Assembly: GCA_019802505.1 (NCBI GenBank) | Contig: JAFMOC010000027.1 | Span: 2,246,001 to 2,310,000, forward strand | Source: Corydoras sp. C115 | Lineage: Eukaryota > Chordata > Actinopteri > Siluriformes > Callichthyidae | Length of the DNA: 64,000 nt | Direction: 5' to 3' | Shown: piece by piece, positions 1 to 32,363 of the stretch | Layout: each line of letters begins with the position of its first letter | Numbering within the stretch: position 1 is the first letter of the stretch | Notes under the pieces: model-generated | The model's database searches: none | Seen by the model: the letters and a program-made list of their open reading frames with translations, nothing else | Told to the model about the DNA's origin: nothing | Translations under genes and position numbers: made by a program

Positions 1-1899
1 CAAATATTTGGCAGTTTTTCGTTTTAGAATACTTCACTTATAGCTTTCTATGATCTATTAGGAATAAAGTCTTCTAAGAAAAATAACAGTTTAGCAAACA
101 GTAGCAGCTTTTTTCCTTAGTGAAATATTTTGTGACCAGGCAAATCACCTTGTTCCGCAGAATCTTGTTATTCTTAAATAATTCATCTGATCCACCGCTG
201 TGCCCAAATGGCGATAGTGTACTTTTCCCTTCAATGGCTGATGTGTGTAAAAAAGCAAAGCTTTGTGTGTCCTCCTTAGGCTCCAGCTTGGTAAGCATGG
301 ACACATCTGGTGTAATATTCCACTATTCCCCCTCTCACTCCAGCCTGTTTCTGGGCATGAGCTGTCCTCAGTCCAACCACTAAACAGGAGCTGGGTTACG
401 TTGGCTAAAATGGGAGACGGGTCCACTGGGGCTCATGTTTTCAATGTTTTGGTTGTCTTGGTTATTCAATCCATCACCTGAGCATTAGATCAGCAATAAA
501 TCCTCCTTACTGTACTGCGGGACACGGCGAAATTCCCTCCTATAAATCAAATTCAAGTTCTGCAAACGGCGAAAAGACAGCAGCTACATGAGAACAGCAT
601 GTCTTGCATATGTACTATAAATATTTTTTGACCAACCACACAGCTCTGAGCGGAAGTACTCCACAGCAACTCACAGAGGAAGGAAAAGTGTGAGGTGGAA
701 TTCTGCGCTCTCCTTTTTCTCCTCCAAAATAAACACACTTGTGGAAAAATGACACTCGATCCTGATCATGGAGGGTCTGCTGTTTATATAGAGTCCATGA
801 TCATATCTCAGTCTGAAGCAGTTAGAACGTGTTAATAGCGAAGATTAGAGCTCAATCCTTAATTTCTCATGTGTTGTCTTAAATCGAGGATCTCTCATAG
901 CGCTGAGTGAAAACATCGGGAGATTCCGCCCACCTTCCATCTCCTGAGAAACATGCAAATAGTGCAACTTAAAAAGGGCTCAAAGTAAACAGCTTCTGGT
1001 ACATTTAGGAACGTGTTTGAAATGTTTAAACACCTTGAAAGCTCAGCAGAGCACCACAAACTCCTAATGTTGTACTCTGTTGCTATGAGGGTTTAATGTC
1101 AGCCTTCCAAAGCCACAAAAGTTCCTTTTCTGTTCCTATTTTTAAGTACAAGTGATCTCAATTAAGGACCTCCACGAAGGATGAAGGCGGCAGACAGTCA
1201 TGCCAATAAGAGCAAAAAGGAAATTGCCTTTGTAGCCAGCCCCCCCCTCTCCACCGACCACAGCAAGTCTCCATCTCCACTCCGATTTCCAGACGAAGCT
1301 GCCATGCCGCATGCTGCAGTCATCCAAAACAGCCAGAGGAAGGCACTCAGAGTGCACCCTCTCTCATTTTAGCCCTTCATGGAAACTCTTCTAACCTGCC
1401 TCATTTCTGTTCTATCACTCGTGCCCTCTCTGCCACTTTTGCGGGATTGCAATTTTCTGCCTACATGGATCCTTCACCCGACATGATGGCTTGACAAGCC
1501 GTATTTCAGGGCTTCTGCTGCCTTCGGTGATGATGTCACCAGTCATTCATTGACAAACAGTAATTATGGTCTTAATTCTAATCTAGGGATTGAAAGGAAT
1601 GAAGAGGATCTTCCTGATTTGTTAAAAAAAATGTTTTTTGTGTATATGCTGCTCCTCTGTCTTTTACTCTCTCTTTCTCACTTCCACCCCACCTCTATGT
1701 TCGGTTGCCTGCCAAGGATGGAAAGTAAGTAACTGTTTGAAACTGGAAGATTCCGTGGTCCCATCAAAACGCTCCGCACATAAAGCCATAATTAAGTGTC
1801 TTTAAAAATGCACCACTGTGAAATGGAGCCTTGATCCATGGACTTAAGTGGCTGGATTTTTCCTCGCAAGCAATGACAGAATGCAGGATCAGAAAGGCA

Positions 1900-1946
1900 T
1901 CACACACCCACACACACACACAGACGAAGACACACATGAAAAAAAA
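1900..1946. repeat. (CA)n-rich microsatellite
   Basis: Imperfect CA run interrupted by cccaca and cagacgaagac. Non-coding; it lies in the region upstream of P2. Confidence 0.8.
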
Positions 1947-3178
1947 CATACAGGCATGTAGAATGTTATTTAATACCAGGGCTTTCTGAATCAAAATTGG
2001 AGTCATTTGGATATTGTTACAGCCCCGAAGCTCAGTGTCTCCTTTTGTTTAAATTACCCGTCTACAATGGAGCCTTTGTATTGTGTCTTAGCTTAAAATA
2101 AGGTGTGTATCAGCACCAGCAAAAATGTTGTGGGATGACTATTCAAACTCGAACTCCTCGGCCGGCCGAGATGTAATACGTCCTCACTGTAGATCATTCT
2201 GTCATCTTCACCGTGACTTCAACTTCTCAGGCTCTCATCAGGTCCTGGATCTGTACCACTGGGGAGGCCTTTCCTGTCCTTACCAACTAAGCACATCACA
2301 TCATCAGTTTTTGATCCAGATTAGATCAGATGGTGGAAAGAGGGCGGATTAAAAAAAGTGATGAACAGTCAACAGACAGAGTGTGTCCTCACAAATGTGA
2401 ACAACTTCAACTCTTTGCCTTTATGGCACATCCGAGCCAGCTGTGTGGGCTGCTCTCGGCTCATTAGGACATCAAACGACGAGCCCAAAAGGAGTGGGCA
2501 GAGCCCCGGTCTCGAGGCACAGAGAATGATTGAAATTAAGTACGTACACCCGCACCAATATTGCTGGCAGATGGCGCCCATACTGTATAGCAAAGTGGAT
2601 TCAGATGTGACAAATGCTCTTTGATATCTCTTTGTGTATGACTGAGCACACAGCTCTGTTTGGATATCTTGACAGCTTTTCCAACTCTAGCTGTTAACTT
2701 TTATCTGTAGCATCATTCTGTCCATTTGAATGGAAATGATGTTACATTTCGATGAACTCCAGTTAAAAGTTCATCAATGAGACACAAAAACCCCAGATCT
2801 CGCACGTGCAGATTACCAAAAACAACTTAAATACTACAAAAAAGAGAAATCTTAGACTCAAGACTGCTTATAATATTCAAAACAATTTATGTATGATTAG
2901 GTTTCCTATGAATATTACCATAATTACATCTTTACTTATATTTCTTGCCATAAATATGATACTAATATATTATATTGTTGGCCAGATTGAACCATATTTA
3001 AGTGTTCTGGGAGGCAGGAATAAATGCATAATTTATTTTCTGTGCCATGTGCTCGTCAGTGTATCCTGAGACTTCTTTTTGTCTTTCCCACATCCTTACA
3101 CTGACAGACACATTTATATTTTATGGTATGCACACACTAGAAATAGACCATTACACATAATATTGGTATAAGCCTCTC

Positions 3179-3182
<4 letters not shown>

Positions 3183-3233
<51 letters not shown>
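3183..3233. repeat. (TG)n microsatellite
   Basis: Pure TG run of about 25 dinucleotides, followed by tgtatgactgtg. Short open frames crossing it are artefacts of the repeat. Confidence 0.95.
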
Positions 3234-3236
<3 letters not shown>

Positions 3237-3890
3237 ACTGTGTGTTAATCAAGGATTACATACCACCACCTCTCGTGTGTCCATCACCAAATGATTGTGG
3301 TTACATGAGTGATCCAGGGATTTCTCATGAGCTGCAAGTGAAAATGTGGAACCTGAAAATAATTTGCACCTGTATTTAATTGTATGTACTTGATGTTCAT
3401 GTTTACAAAGTAGACTTTGTGGGCCAGATAGAGTGATAATGGGTGTTATGAATGTTTCTCGGTGGAAATGCTTGGATTTTTTTTCTTCAAGGAGAGAGAT
3501 TGCCATCTACAGTATTCATGCAGGCACTAGTTGCACTGGGTCACTTTACCGAGGGTGTGTGTAATAAGTAAAAAAAAAAAAAAGTCAGTTTAAAATAACA
3601 TATAACACTCCTTACGCCCTTCCAGTTCACCCTGGAAATCCAGTGTCCCATAATGCTTTTTTAACAAAGTGAAAACCATCAACTTCCACATCGACTATAA
3701 TAAACACTTTAAAATTAGGGTGGAAAAAAAGAACCATAGCTCTGAGCAATACCACCAAATAGCTCTTTTATTTAACCAGAGTGTTTACAGCTGGACAGGT
3801 TTCTAATTATTTTATTGTTTTCATATGAGTCAAATCATGAGGTGAATCATTTTCCATTACAGTTTTACATTATGTGAGAATGCAAGTGAG

Positions 3891-3958
3891 AATGTTATCT
3901 TTGATTTGTCTGCTAAATGACTAAATGTAAATGTAAATGTAAATGTTATCTTTGATTT
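3891..3958 (+). mobile_element. 34-bp SINE/LINE tail micro-insertion with 17-bp TSD
   Basis: The 17-mer aatgttatctttgattt occurs at 3891-3907 and again at 3942-3958. The 34 bases between them start gtctgctaaatgac and end in taaatg-type repeats, matching the extreme 3' end of the SINE at 4262-4472. This is the signature of a target-primed insertion that was almost completely 5'-truncated. The duplication is seen directly; the mechanism follows from L2-clade-mobilised elements. Confidence 0.8.
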
Positions 3959-4261
3959 CTCCTTCGACTTTTGCTAAAAAAGAATATAGCAAGAAATTGA
4001 AGAATTGATAAATTTTAGACATGTACAACCAATGATCTGCTTTATTTTCTGGCACTGTTGTGTTTTGACTGTACACAGACCACCACCAAATAACACCAAA
4101 ATGGGATTATTGTCACACGTGGACACAACACCAATTTTAAAGGGCTTAATGTGATTCTTAAATGTGGAATAAAACTCAGCAGCCTCCAGATGTTTAAGGA
4201 AACTCATTACTCTGGGTGCTTAATGCGTCACACATAACCATATAGAGTAAACCTGTTGATT

Positions 4262-4472
4262 TGTCTAGCTTAGTTGGGCGTGGTGGCTCAGTGGTTAGTG
4301 CGTTGGGCTATCAATCTGAAGGTTGTGGGTTCAAATCCCACTGAAATTACCAATGTGGGTCTTTGAGCAAGACCCTTAACCTTCATTGATCCAGGGATGC
4401 TGTGATTATCCCTGTGCTCACCTTGTATGTCGCTTTGGATAAAAGTGTCTGCTAAATTACCAAATGTAAATT
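4262..4472 (+). mobile_element. tRNA-headed SINE with L2-type 3' tail, copy 1
   Basis: The head resembles a tRNA gene: an A-box-like ggtggctcagtggt and a B-box-like ggttcaaatcc. The body reads accaatgtgggtctttgagc. The 3' end carries the ggataaaagtgtctgctaaa hairpin and a short aaatgtaaat tail, known from fish SINEs mobilised by L2-clade LINEs. Other copies in the window lie at 16932-17080, 45972-46172 and 53716-53925. Confidence 0.8.
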
Positions 4473-4494
4473 TAGTTTAAAGTGATATAGTGAT

Positions 4495-4697
4495 AAAGTG
4501 ATTTATTCGCCTGCTTTGCATACACATACACACAGAGGAATTTGTCCTCCACATTTAACTCATCGGTGCAGTGAAACATTGGGGAGAAAGTGGGGTCAGA
4601 TGCCTTCAGCCATGGTACTTGGTGGAATCAGGAATCGAACCGGGGACCTTCAAGGACCTTTAAGTTCCTTAACCACAAGCCCATGACTGCCCCATGA
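4495..4697 (-). mobile_element. Second tRNA-headed SINE family, antisense
   Basis: The right end, read on the minus strand, has a tRNA-like head: ggggcagtcatgggcttgtg, then a B-box-like ggttcgattcc. The body (cacagaggaatttgtcctcc on the plus strand, and gtgcagtgaaac) recurs at 36945-37095, with related fragments near 20400-20480 and 44995-45095. It shares no body sequence with the V-SINEs. Family name not recognised. Confidence 0.6.
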
Positions 4698-4729
4698 GAA
4701 TAGTGTGTTTAAGAATTTAAGACTGGATA

Positions 4730-6205
4730 TGATGTTCATGATGTTTTATGCTGATTTAAACATAAGGAGGCTTTATGTGCTTTTAACCCTAATGGCAGGA
4801 CCCCTGGGAATCATAGAAAAAGGGGTCAAACAAATATCAAATGTTAAAAACCTACCCCTGGGTGATGAAAGCATTTCATAATGTTTGCTATGTGCAACTT
4901 TAGGCTGCTATCTTATGCTGCAAATAATTTTTTCACTTTAAAAAAGAGCGCTTTGTGTTCTTTATGTTTTATGCTGATTTTAAACTTAAGGAGACTTCAG
5001 CCCTGATGGCATGACCCCTGGGAAAAAGGGGTCAAATAAAAATATCAAATGTTAAAAACCTAACCCTGGGTGATGAAAGCATTTTATAATGCTTCATATG
5101 TTCAACTTTAGGCTGCTATCTAAAGCTGCAAATCATTTTTTTTGCCTTGAAAAAGAGTGTTTTGTGTTCATGATATTTTATGCTGATTTAAACTTAAGGA
5201 GACTTCAGCCCTGATGGCACGACTCCTGGGAAAAAGGGGTCAAATAAATATCAAATGTTAAAAACCTACCCCTGGGTGATGAAAGCATTTTATAATGCTT
5301 CATATGTTCAACTTTAGGCTGCTATCTAAAGCTACAAATAATTTTTTCACTTTGAAAATGAGCGCTTTGTGTTCTTTATATTTTATGCTGATTTAAACTT
5401 AAGGAGACTCAGCCCTGATGGCATGACCCCTGGGAAAAAGGGGACAAACAAATATCAAATGTTAAACACCTACCCCTGGGTGATGAAAGCATTTCATAAT
5501 GTTTGCTATGTGCAACTTTAGGCTGCTCTCTTATGCTGCAAATAATTTTTTCACTTTAAAAAAGAGCGCTTTGTGTTCTTTATGTTTTATGCTGATTTAA
5601 ACTTAAGGAGACTTCAGCCCTGATGGCACGACCCCTGGGAAAAAGGGGTCAAATAAATACCAAATGTTAAATACCTACCCCTGGGTGATGAAAGCATCTT
5701 ATAATGCTTCATATGTTCAACTTTAGGCTGCTATCTAAAGCTGCAAATCGTTTTTTCGCCTTGAAAAAGAGTGTTTTGTGTTCATGATATTTTATGCTGA
5801 TTTAAACTTAAGGACACTCGGCTCTGATGACACGACCCCTGGGAAAAAGTGGTCAAATAAATATCAAATGTTAAAAACCTACCCCAGGGTGATGAAAGCA
5901 TTTTATAATGCTTCATATGTTCAACTTTAGGCTGCTATCTAAAGCTGCAAATGTTTTTTTCGCCTTGAAAAGGAGTGTTTTGTGTTCATGATATTTTATG
6001 CTGATTTAAACTTAAGGAGGCTGTATGTGCTTTCAGCCCTGATGGCAGGACCTCAGGGAATCGTAGAAAAAGGGGTCAAACAAACCTTAAATGTTAAAAA
6101 CCTACCCCAGGGTGATGAAAGCATTTTATAATGTTTGATATGTTCAAGTTTAGGCTGCAAACTAAAGCTGCAAATCGTTATTTCGCTTTGAAAAAGCAGC
6201 GCTGT
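4730..6205. repeat. ~205-bp tandem repeat array, about 7 units
   Basis: The landmark ttttatgctgattt recurs at about 4744, 4967, 5176, 5381, 5585, 5790 and 5994, giving periods of ~223, 209, 205, 204, 205 and 204 bp, and a last partial unit runs to about 6205. Each unit carries gggtgatgaaagcatt, caactttaggctgct and aaaaggggtca blocks. Neighbouring units differ by a few per cent. The array ends about 210 bp before the runx2 P2 start codon, so the last unit may form part of the promoter. Confidence 0.95.
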
Positions 6206-6414
6206 GTGTAACGGAGGGGAAACGTGGGGAATGACGCCTCCGCACATCACGCCAGTTGAAGGCTGGTCATGAGAGCTGAGAGCGGACACTTCCAAACTCC
6301 TTCCACGCCGCACTGCTGCTGGAGCTGACGCGCTTTTAAAGTCGTCCATCTTTTTTAAAAAAAAGAAGAAGAAGGTTGAAACTTCTCCTCTCGCATTAAC
6401 CGAGCTGCTTTGTG
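6206..6414 (+). promoter_or_regulatory. runx2: runx2 P2 proximal promoter and 5' leader (inferred)
   Basis: The segment between the tandem array and the MRIPVD start codon becomes GC-richer (cgcctccgcac, cacgccgcactgctgctgga). It has a TATA-like cttttaaag at about 6331-6339 and a purine-rich aaaagaagaagaaggttg leader. In RUNX genes the isoform starting MRIPV is driven by P2 just upstream of this exon, which is the basis for the call. The transcription start itself cannot be seen. Confidence 0.55.
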
Positions 6415-26727
<20,313 letters not shown>

Positions 26728-27710
26728 CCAGATTTGACTGTGTCAAAGAAACTGTGCCCTTGTGACTTAGACGGGTGAGCGTCACTCCCGCCGTGTGGTT
26801 TTAAAGCACAAACCCTACGAGGACTCGTGTTCTGTTTCGCTGAGGCATTTGTCTTCCTTTTTTTAATCATAACCAAATGTCATGTATTTTGAAGTGCTGA
26901 TGGAACAAGGTTCATGAACGGAACGTATTGTAATGCAACGTCTCATGGCGGTTGGTTCTACCTGTAACATGCAGACTGTCATGTTGATCAGTCTGCCACT
27001 GAAAGCCATCCCTGTCTATTACAGTAGAACAGGTCTGCAGGTCTGTCAGTTCTAATGGAGAAAGAAACCTAAATATAATGGTTTTAAAGACAGTCTTGAG
27101 CACTGAGCAGCAGGTCGATTCAGCTTATAGGACGGGGATGAGATTTTCTTCTTGTTTTAACTTAAGTAATTTAAATTGTGCATATTGGGTGAAAAACCTG
27201 TTGTAAGTTATAAAGCCATAAGTTAAGTAATGTATTTGGAACTTGATTCATAGAGGGAATATTTTTGTAATGCGTCTATGTTCAAGTTGATTGTTAAATC
27301 GATAGCTAATTTAAAGATCCATTTTCTGTGCCTTAATCATATCGACGTTTTCGGGTTGTTTTAATGCCATTCTGAACTCTTGCCAGGAGTCGCTTTTCCA
27401 GATCTGTTCTCACTGTGCGGTGGAAAATGCTTTCATTCTATATGGCCTATAGGGATGCTGGTCTGAATCTTTGCTTAAATGCCTGGTACGTGGCTCTGGT
27501 ATGTGCGTGGTTCAGGAAGCACTGGTCTGGCTGCCCTCGCTTGATGATTTGTGCTGAATTATATACTTTTTTTAAAACTGTTTTCAGAGCGCTTTTATAT
27601 TTCCGTCCACGCTTGGATCGAATTAAGGGCTAGAAAAGGAAAACTACCATCTGCAAATTAAAGAGACTGCTGCAAAACCCACCTGGAGAATAGATTAGGT
27701 TATTGAAAAC

Positions 27711-27714
<4 letters not shown>

Positions 27715-27794
<80 letters not shown>

Positions 27795-27926
27795 CTCAGT
27801 GATGGATTGGCACCCTGTCCTGGGTCTATCTGCCCAGCGCCCGAGATGTTCTCCCTGGATGGGCATGGGGAACCCCACCCTAATAGAGGATAAATCGGGA
27901 GATAATGAATGAATGGAATGAATTAA

Positions 27927-28010
<84 letters not shown>

Positions 28011-28026
28011 ATACTGTGTATATATA

Positions 28027-28084
<58 letters not shown>
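27715..28084. repeat. Two long (TA)n tracts flanking a V-SINE 3' fragment
   Basis: TA runs at 27715-27790 and 27940-28084 surround a (+) V-SINE 3' half (27791-27917). Long isoleucine/tyrosine frames here are artefacts. Tract lengths may be unreliable in the assembly. Confidence 0.9.
27791..27917 (+). mobile_element. V-SINE 3' half
   Basis: From agtgctcagtgatggattgg to gagataatgaatgaatgg. The 5' half is missing and (TA)n lies where it would be. Confidence 0.85.
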
Positions 28085-28087
<3 letters not shown>

Positions 28088-30429
28088 TATGGTGTGTCGC
28101 TCCAAAATAGCATGTTTACCATCAATATAATATTTCTCAATGTAATGGCAGCTAAAGAAATCTCCGTGGACCAACTGCAATTTTTTCAACATATGAATTC
28201 AATTTAAAGCCCATGCAATTTAGATAAATGTTCGGCTAGGCTTTACTTTCAGTCGAATTCTTTAGGTTAAACACGTATGCTGATATTTCCTAGTTATTAA
28301 AGTAATTCCGTACTTTCTGTGCCTGTTGATTTAAGGCCGAGACCTGACACAGCGGAATGAACTCCAGGCGCCGAGGTTCCAATTCTGTTCTTTGCAACAA
28401 AATCCAAGGGAAATGTATTTACGTAAAAAAAAAAAAAAAAACGAACAATGAAACACTTCTCAAGTCGGTAGTATTGTAATACAACATTCTAGCTCAAGGC
28501 TCATGTATATTTTCCAGAAACGTGGGGTCGTCCTTACACGTGATGCAGTGATCTCTTCAAGCCATGCCAGCAACAGCCTTCATTAATTTGCAAGTCTCAC
28601 TAACAAGTGCCTTATAAGACATACTGTAAAAATGATGCGATGCAACGGAAATACAAACTTTTGTACGAAAGAAAGTTTCGAGAGTTCGTTGGGGCAGTTT
28701 CATGTTCGCCGACAGCAGATGAACTGCATCTCGTATACATTTACACGAGAGATAACCAAAGCACTTAGTCGTTTATGCGTCCGCCTCATTAAGCCACTCA
28801 GTTTAATTGAATTTACCGGAATGATTTGACTCCATGCTCACTCAGTAACGTTGAAAAAGCATATTTTACATTGTTTCGTCATCTCTGAGAACGCACGTTC
28901 ACGCCCTGTTTCCGTTCACTCCTAACTAGAAGTTAAGCACGTGGGAAGCAGGGCTGAAATGTGTTCACGAAGTGTTTACAAAATGTTGCATGTGGATGTT
29001 TTTCTGAATTTATTATACCCCCGTCGTTTTGTGTATATTATTCTTTAACGGCAAAACTATTTATTTTCTCTGATGAAGCTACCAGAACAGTGGAATGAAC
29101 GTGCAGGAAGGCGGCCGATTTCTCTGAAAAGCGTGCATGCTTTGCTTCACTCGCACAAGTGTGTTTAATTATTCATATTTCTGCCGTCTAAGGGCTTGTA
29201 TCTGCCATCTTTATAGATTAATGGCTAAAAAGGGAATGATAAATCATGACAACAATGGCATGGATTGGCATTGATTACTGCTATAGATGGTTGTACATTT
29301 TTTTTTGTCCTTTTATGAGTGAAATAAAAAATACATTTTTTGCAAAAATTTGGGCCTTTCCAGTCCATTTAATTATCTGTCACGTTCGTTTTGCGCCATG
29401 ACTATCCAATATAAACACGCAACTCATCTGTGAAAATGTTAATAAGCAGGATGCATGCATCCAAAATCAAATCATTTACAGTTTCAGTTTTATTACCTTG
29501 CCCTTGAACCATATAGTTGGCTGGCTCAGGATCAGAGTGTAGCTCCTACACTGGGCCTCAGCACCACTGTACAACATACTTCCTCACAGTACTGTGTGGG
29601 TCAACATTTGCTTTGGAGCGTCTCCGCTGGCAGCGTGCTGCTGGCTACACCCCTGCCTTTGTCTCTCAGTAAAAGCAGGCCTCAGTGAAACCAGGCCTCG
29701 GCGATTATTCACCATCATTTCACGAAACAAAAGCCATAATCAGAAAGTGCTCGCTTTTCGAATTGGACATTTGAAGGTGCACTGGGAGCATTTCAGGGGA
29801 GTTCCCCCGAGAAAGAACTAAGTAAAAGCTCAGGTTTGCATTCCTTCATTCCCACCTTACAATTAAAATAATGCTTGAGACATGAGACAGCGAAGTGACA
29901 TGTCTAGAATGTGAGTCAGTGCATTGCCAGGTGTGAGACGCATTCATGGCGCTGCTTTTGCTTGGTCATCAGTCTTCGCATCTCCTCACATACACAAGAA
30001 AAGGTAGCGAGGCCTTACCCAAGCCAGTCAACACCTCCATGTCACCCAGCCCAAGATAAACTTGATTCTGGCACAGACCTGGCAGCAGATGGCCTGTGTT
30101 ATAGTGCATCTGAAAGGTCCTCTAGCACGTACATACGTTCTGCCATTTAATACGTGCTCTGGGCTGTTGCATAACCTTCCATAACCCTGCTCCTATGAAA
30201 AGTCACTTTATTGAAAGCTGAGAAATGCATAAGCATTAGCCCACCTCATGTTCACCGTATCCTCTAAAGTAAACTATAGTATGCACTGCTTTTCAGTTTC
30301 CCTCCGGCGCTAAATGTTTGAGAGGATGGATCATCAGGGTTTTAAAGTTTTGTTCAGTATTAAGCAGAAACAAAACTTTCATCTATCCAAGGTTCATGCT
30401 TAAAAGCATTTTTTTAATTAATTATATAA

Positions 30430-30775
30430 AATGGCAGCACGGTGGCTTAGTGGAATTCACCTTGAATCCATGATTTTGGAAGGAAACCCACACGGGGGTT
30501 CCCCATGCCCATACAGGGGAGAACATTTCGGGCGCTGGGCAGATACACCCAGGTCAGGTCGCCAATCTATCGCTGGGCACACACTCATTCACATAGACAA
30601 ACACACTCTATATGGGGCAATTTGGAGAATTCAATTCACCTTGAATCCATGATTTTGGAAGGAAATCCACACGGACACGGGTAGAACATGGAAACACCCA
30701 GATCGGGGTTCGAACCTGGATCCCGAGCGCTGAGGTGAACATGCCAACCACTACATCTCCATGCCGCACCATTCT
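30430..30775. mobile_element. Rearranged V-SINE (inverted junction)
   Basis: A 23-base sense head (gcagcacggtggcttagtgg) joins directly to an antisense V-SINE body ending at about 30770 (ctacatctccatgccgcacc). The piece ttcaccttgaatccatgatt with flanking bases occurs twice (about 30455-30485 and 30632-30662), so the element carries an inversion plus an internal duplication. Confidence 0.7.
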
Positions 30776-31616
30776 ATAGGATTAAGCGGAAGACGAGGTG
30801 TGAGATGAGGCGTTAACCTGTGCAACCTCTGTTTTAAGGGTCTAATGTCCATTCTGACCTCTAGGTCACCACACAGCATGAACACTCTGATTCTGCACTC
30901 TCTGTGGTGCAGGCAGCTGTCGGCTCGCTGAACAATCCTCCTGAAAGCTGGTGGTGACGGGTTACGCAGGGGAAAGCAAACCGAACGGTATTTTGATTGC
31001 TCAGGATTAAGTGGTAATTCATGCGCCGAATAGTTTTAGGATACAGCCGATGATCTAACGTTGTGATGAAGGCAGCTGAGAGCTGCGGGCCTCCTCGCCA
31101 GCGCCGCTTCAGAACGGTTTTAAAAACGAGCGAAAGCTGATTTTAATCTGCTGCACTTTCAAACCCTGATCTGTAATTTGCTTCTGTGAGATATAACACA
31201 GGACAATAACCGAATTTAAAGCAGCCGCTTCGACGGTTGTTTACATCCAGCGTGATTTATGTGAGGCTTTCTGTGTGGCGCAGTATTTATTTTGAAAGCG
31301 ATCGTTTTTCCTGTCGTTTCATTTGCGTTTCAACTTTTCTAAATGGATTTGTGTCGCTCCGTTCTGTTATGAGGAATGATGTTCGTGCTCGTGTTTTCTT
31401 TTTAATTATGATTCACCAAGAAAAACAAGAATCCTTTTACTAAAGTGCTAATGATTTATTTGCTAGTAATCCATTTGGTTCGATTGCTCCATCTAGTGTT
31501 CAGTCTGCATTACTGCGGTTGGAGAAAGTTGGTTGGTCTTTTGTACCTCGTGCTTTGATTGGTTTCACTGAACAGCAATTCTATCAAAAACAAAATTCAA
31601 AATGAAAAATATAAAC

Positions 31617-31795
31617 GTTGGACTGGCGCTTTAGTGGTTAGCATGTCTGCCTCTCAGCGCTGGGCATCCAGGTTCGAATCCTGATCTGGGTGGAGTTTTC
31701 ATGATCTCCCTGTATCCCCGTATCCTGCTCTGGTTATCTCCCACAGTCCAAAAACATGGATTCAAGGTAAATTGAATGCTCTAAATTGCCCCATA
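31617..31795 (+). mobile_element. Older V-SINE, left part (split by insertion)
   Basis: From ggactggcgctttagtggtt to ctctaaattgccccata. The remainder resumes after the inserted copy at 32148-32320. Confidence 0.9.
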
Positions 31796-32147
31796 AGGGC
31801 GGCACGGTGGCTTAGTGGTTAGCACGTTCGCCTCTCAGCGCTAGGGATTCCCGGTTCGAATCCCCATCTGGGTGGAGTTTCCATGTTCTCCCCGTGTCTG
31901 CGTGGGTTTCCTCCGGGTTCTCCGGTTTCCTCCCACAGTCCAAAAAACATGGATCAAGTCAATTGAATTTTCAAAAATTGCCCCATATAGAGTGTGTCTG
32001 TGTGAGTGAGTGTGTGCCCAGCGATGGATTGGCGCCCTGTCCTGGGTCTATCTGCCCGGCGCCCGGGATGCTCTCCCCTGGATGGGCATGGGGAACCCCA
32101 CCGCGACCCTAGTGGAGGATAGAGCGGGAGATAATGAATGAATGAAT
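31796..32147 (+). mobile_element. Young V-SINE nested in an older V-SINE
   Basis: Complete head-to-tail copy. A perfect 13-bp duplication of host-SINE sequence, aaattgccccata, lies at 31783-31795 and 32148-32160. Confidence 0.96.
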
Positions 32148-32320
32148 AAATTGCCCCATACAGGTTGTGTTGTTGTATTTGTGTGAGTGAGTGTGTGTCC
32201 AGCGATATATTGGCACCCTGTCCTGGGTGTATCTGCCCAGCACCCGAAACGTCATCCTATGGATGTGGATGGGTAACCCCCCAGAACCCTAATAGAGTAT
32301 TAAGCGGAAGATAATGAAAA
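32148..32320 (+). mobile_element. Older V-SINE, right part
   Basis: Continuation aaattgccccatacaggttg to ttaagcggaagataatg, the host of the nested copy. Confidence 0.9.
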
Positions 32321-32363
32321 AAATTATCAAAAATATATATAAAATCTACGTATATTTGCAAAT

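Larger units (their letters stand above)
1..4255. other. Non-coding DNA upstream of runx2 P2
   Basis: No conserved protein can be read in either strand; the short open frames here lack family features. By analogy with RUNX genes this is probably the intron between the distal (P1) and proximal (P2) promoters. I looked for the P1 first exon (a short peptide beginning MASN in other vertebrates) and did not find it, so P1 probably lies to the left of the window. A RUNX-type motif aaccacac lies near 633-640. Microsatellites and one micro-insertion are listed separately. The assignment as an intron is inference. Confidence 0.5.
26728..29350 (+). other. runx2: runx2 3'UTR (inferred)
   Basis: Long AT-rich stretch after the stop, typical of RUNX2. 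A polyadenylation signal aataaa occurs at about 29323-29328 (gagtgaaataaaaaata), and no nearer convincing signal was preferred. The UTR would contain two large (TA)n runs and a V-SINE fragment. The end position is inference. Confidence 0.5.

Noticed and set aside
1..6414. runx2 P1 first exon and the SUPT3H gene expected upstream
   Set aside because: I looked for a P1 start peptide (MASN-type) and SUPT3H-like exons and found no convincing match.
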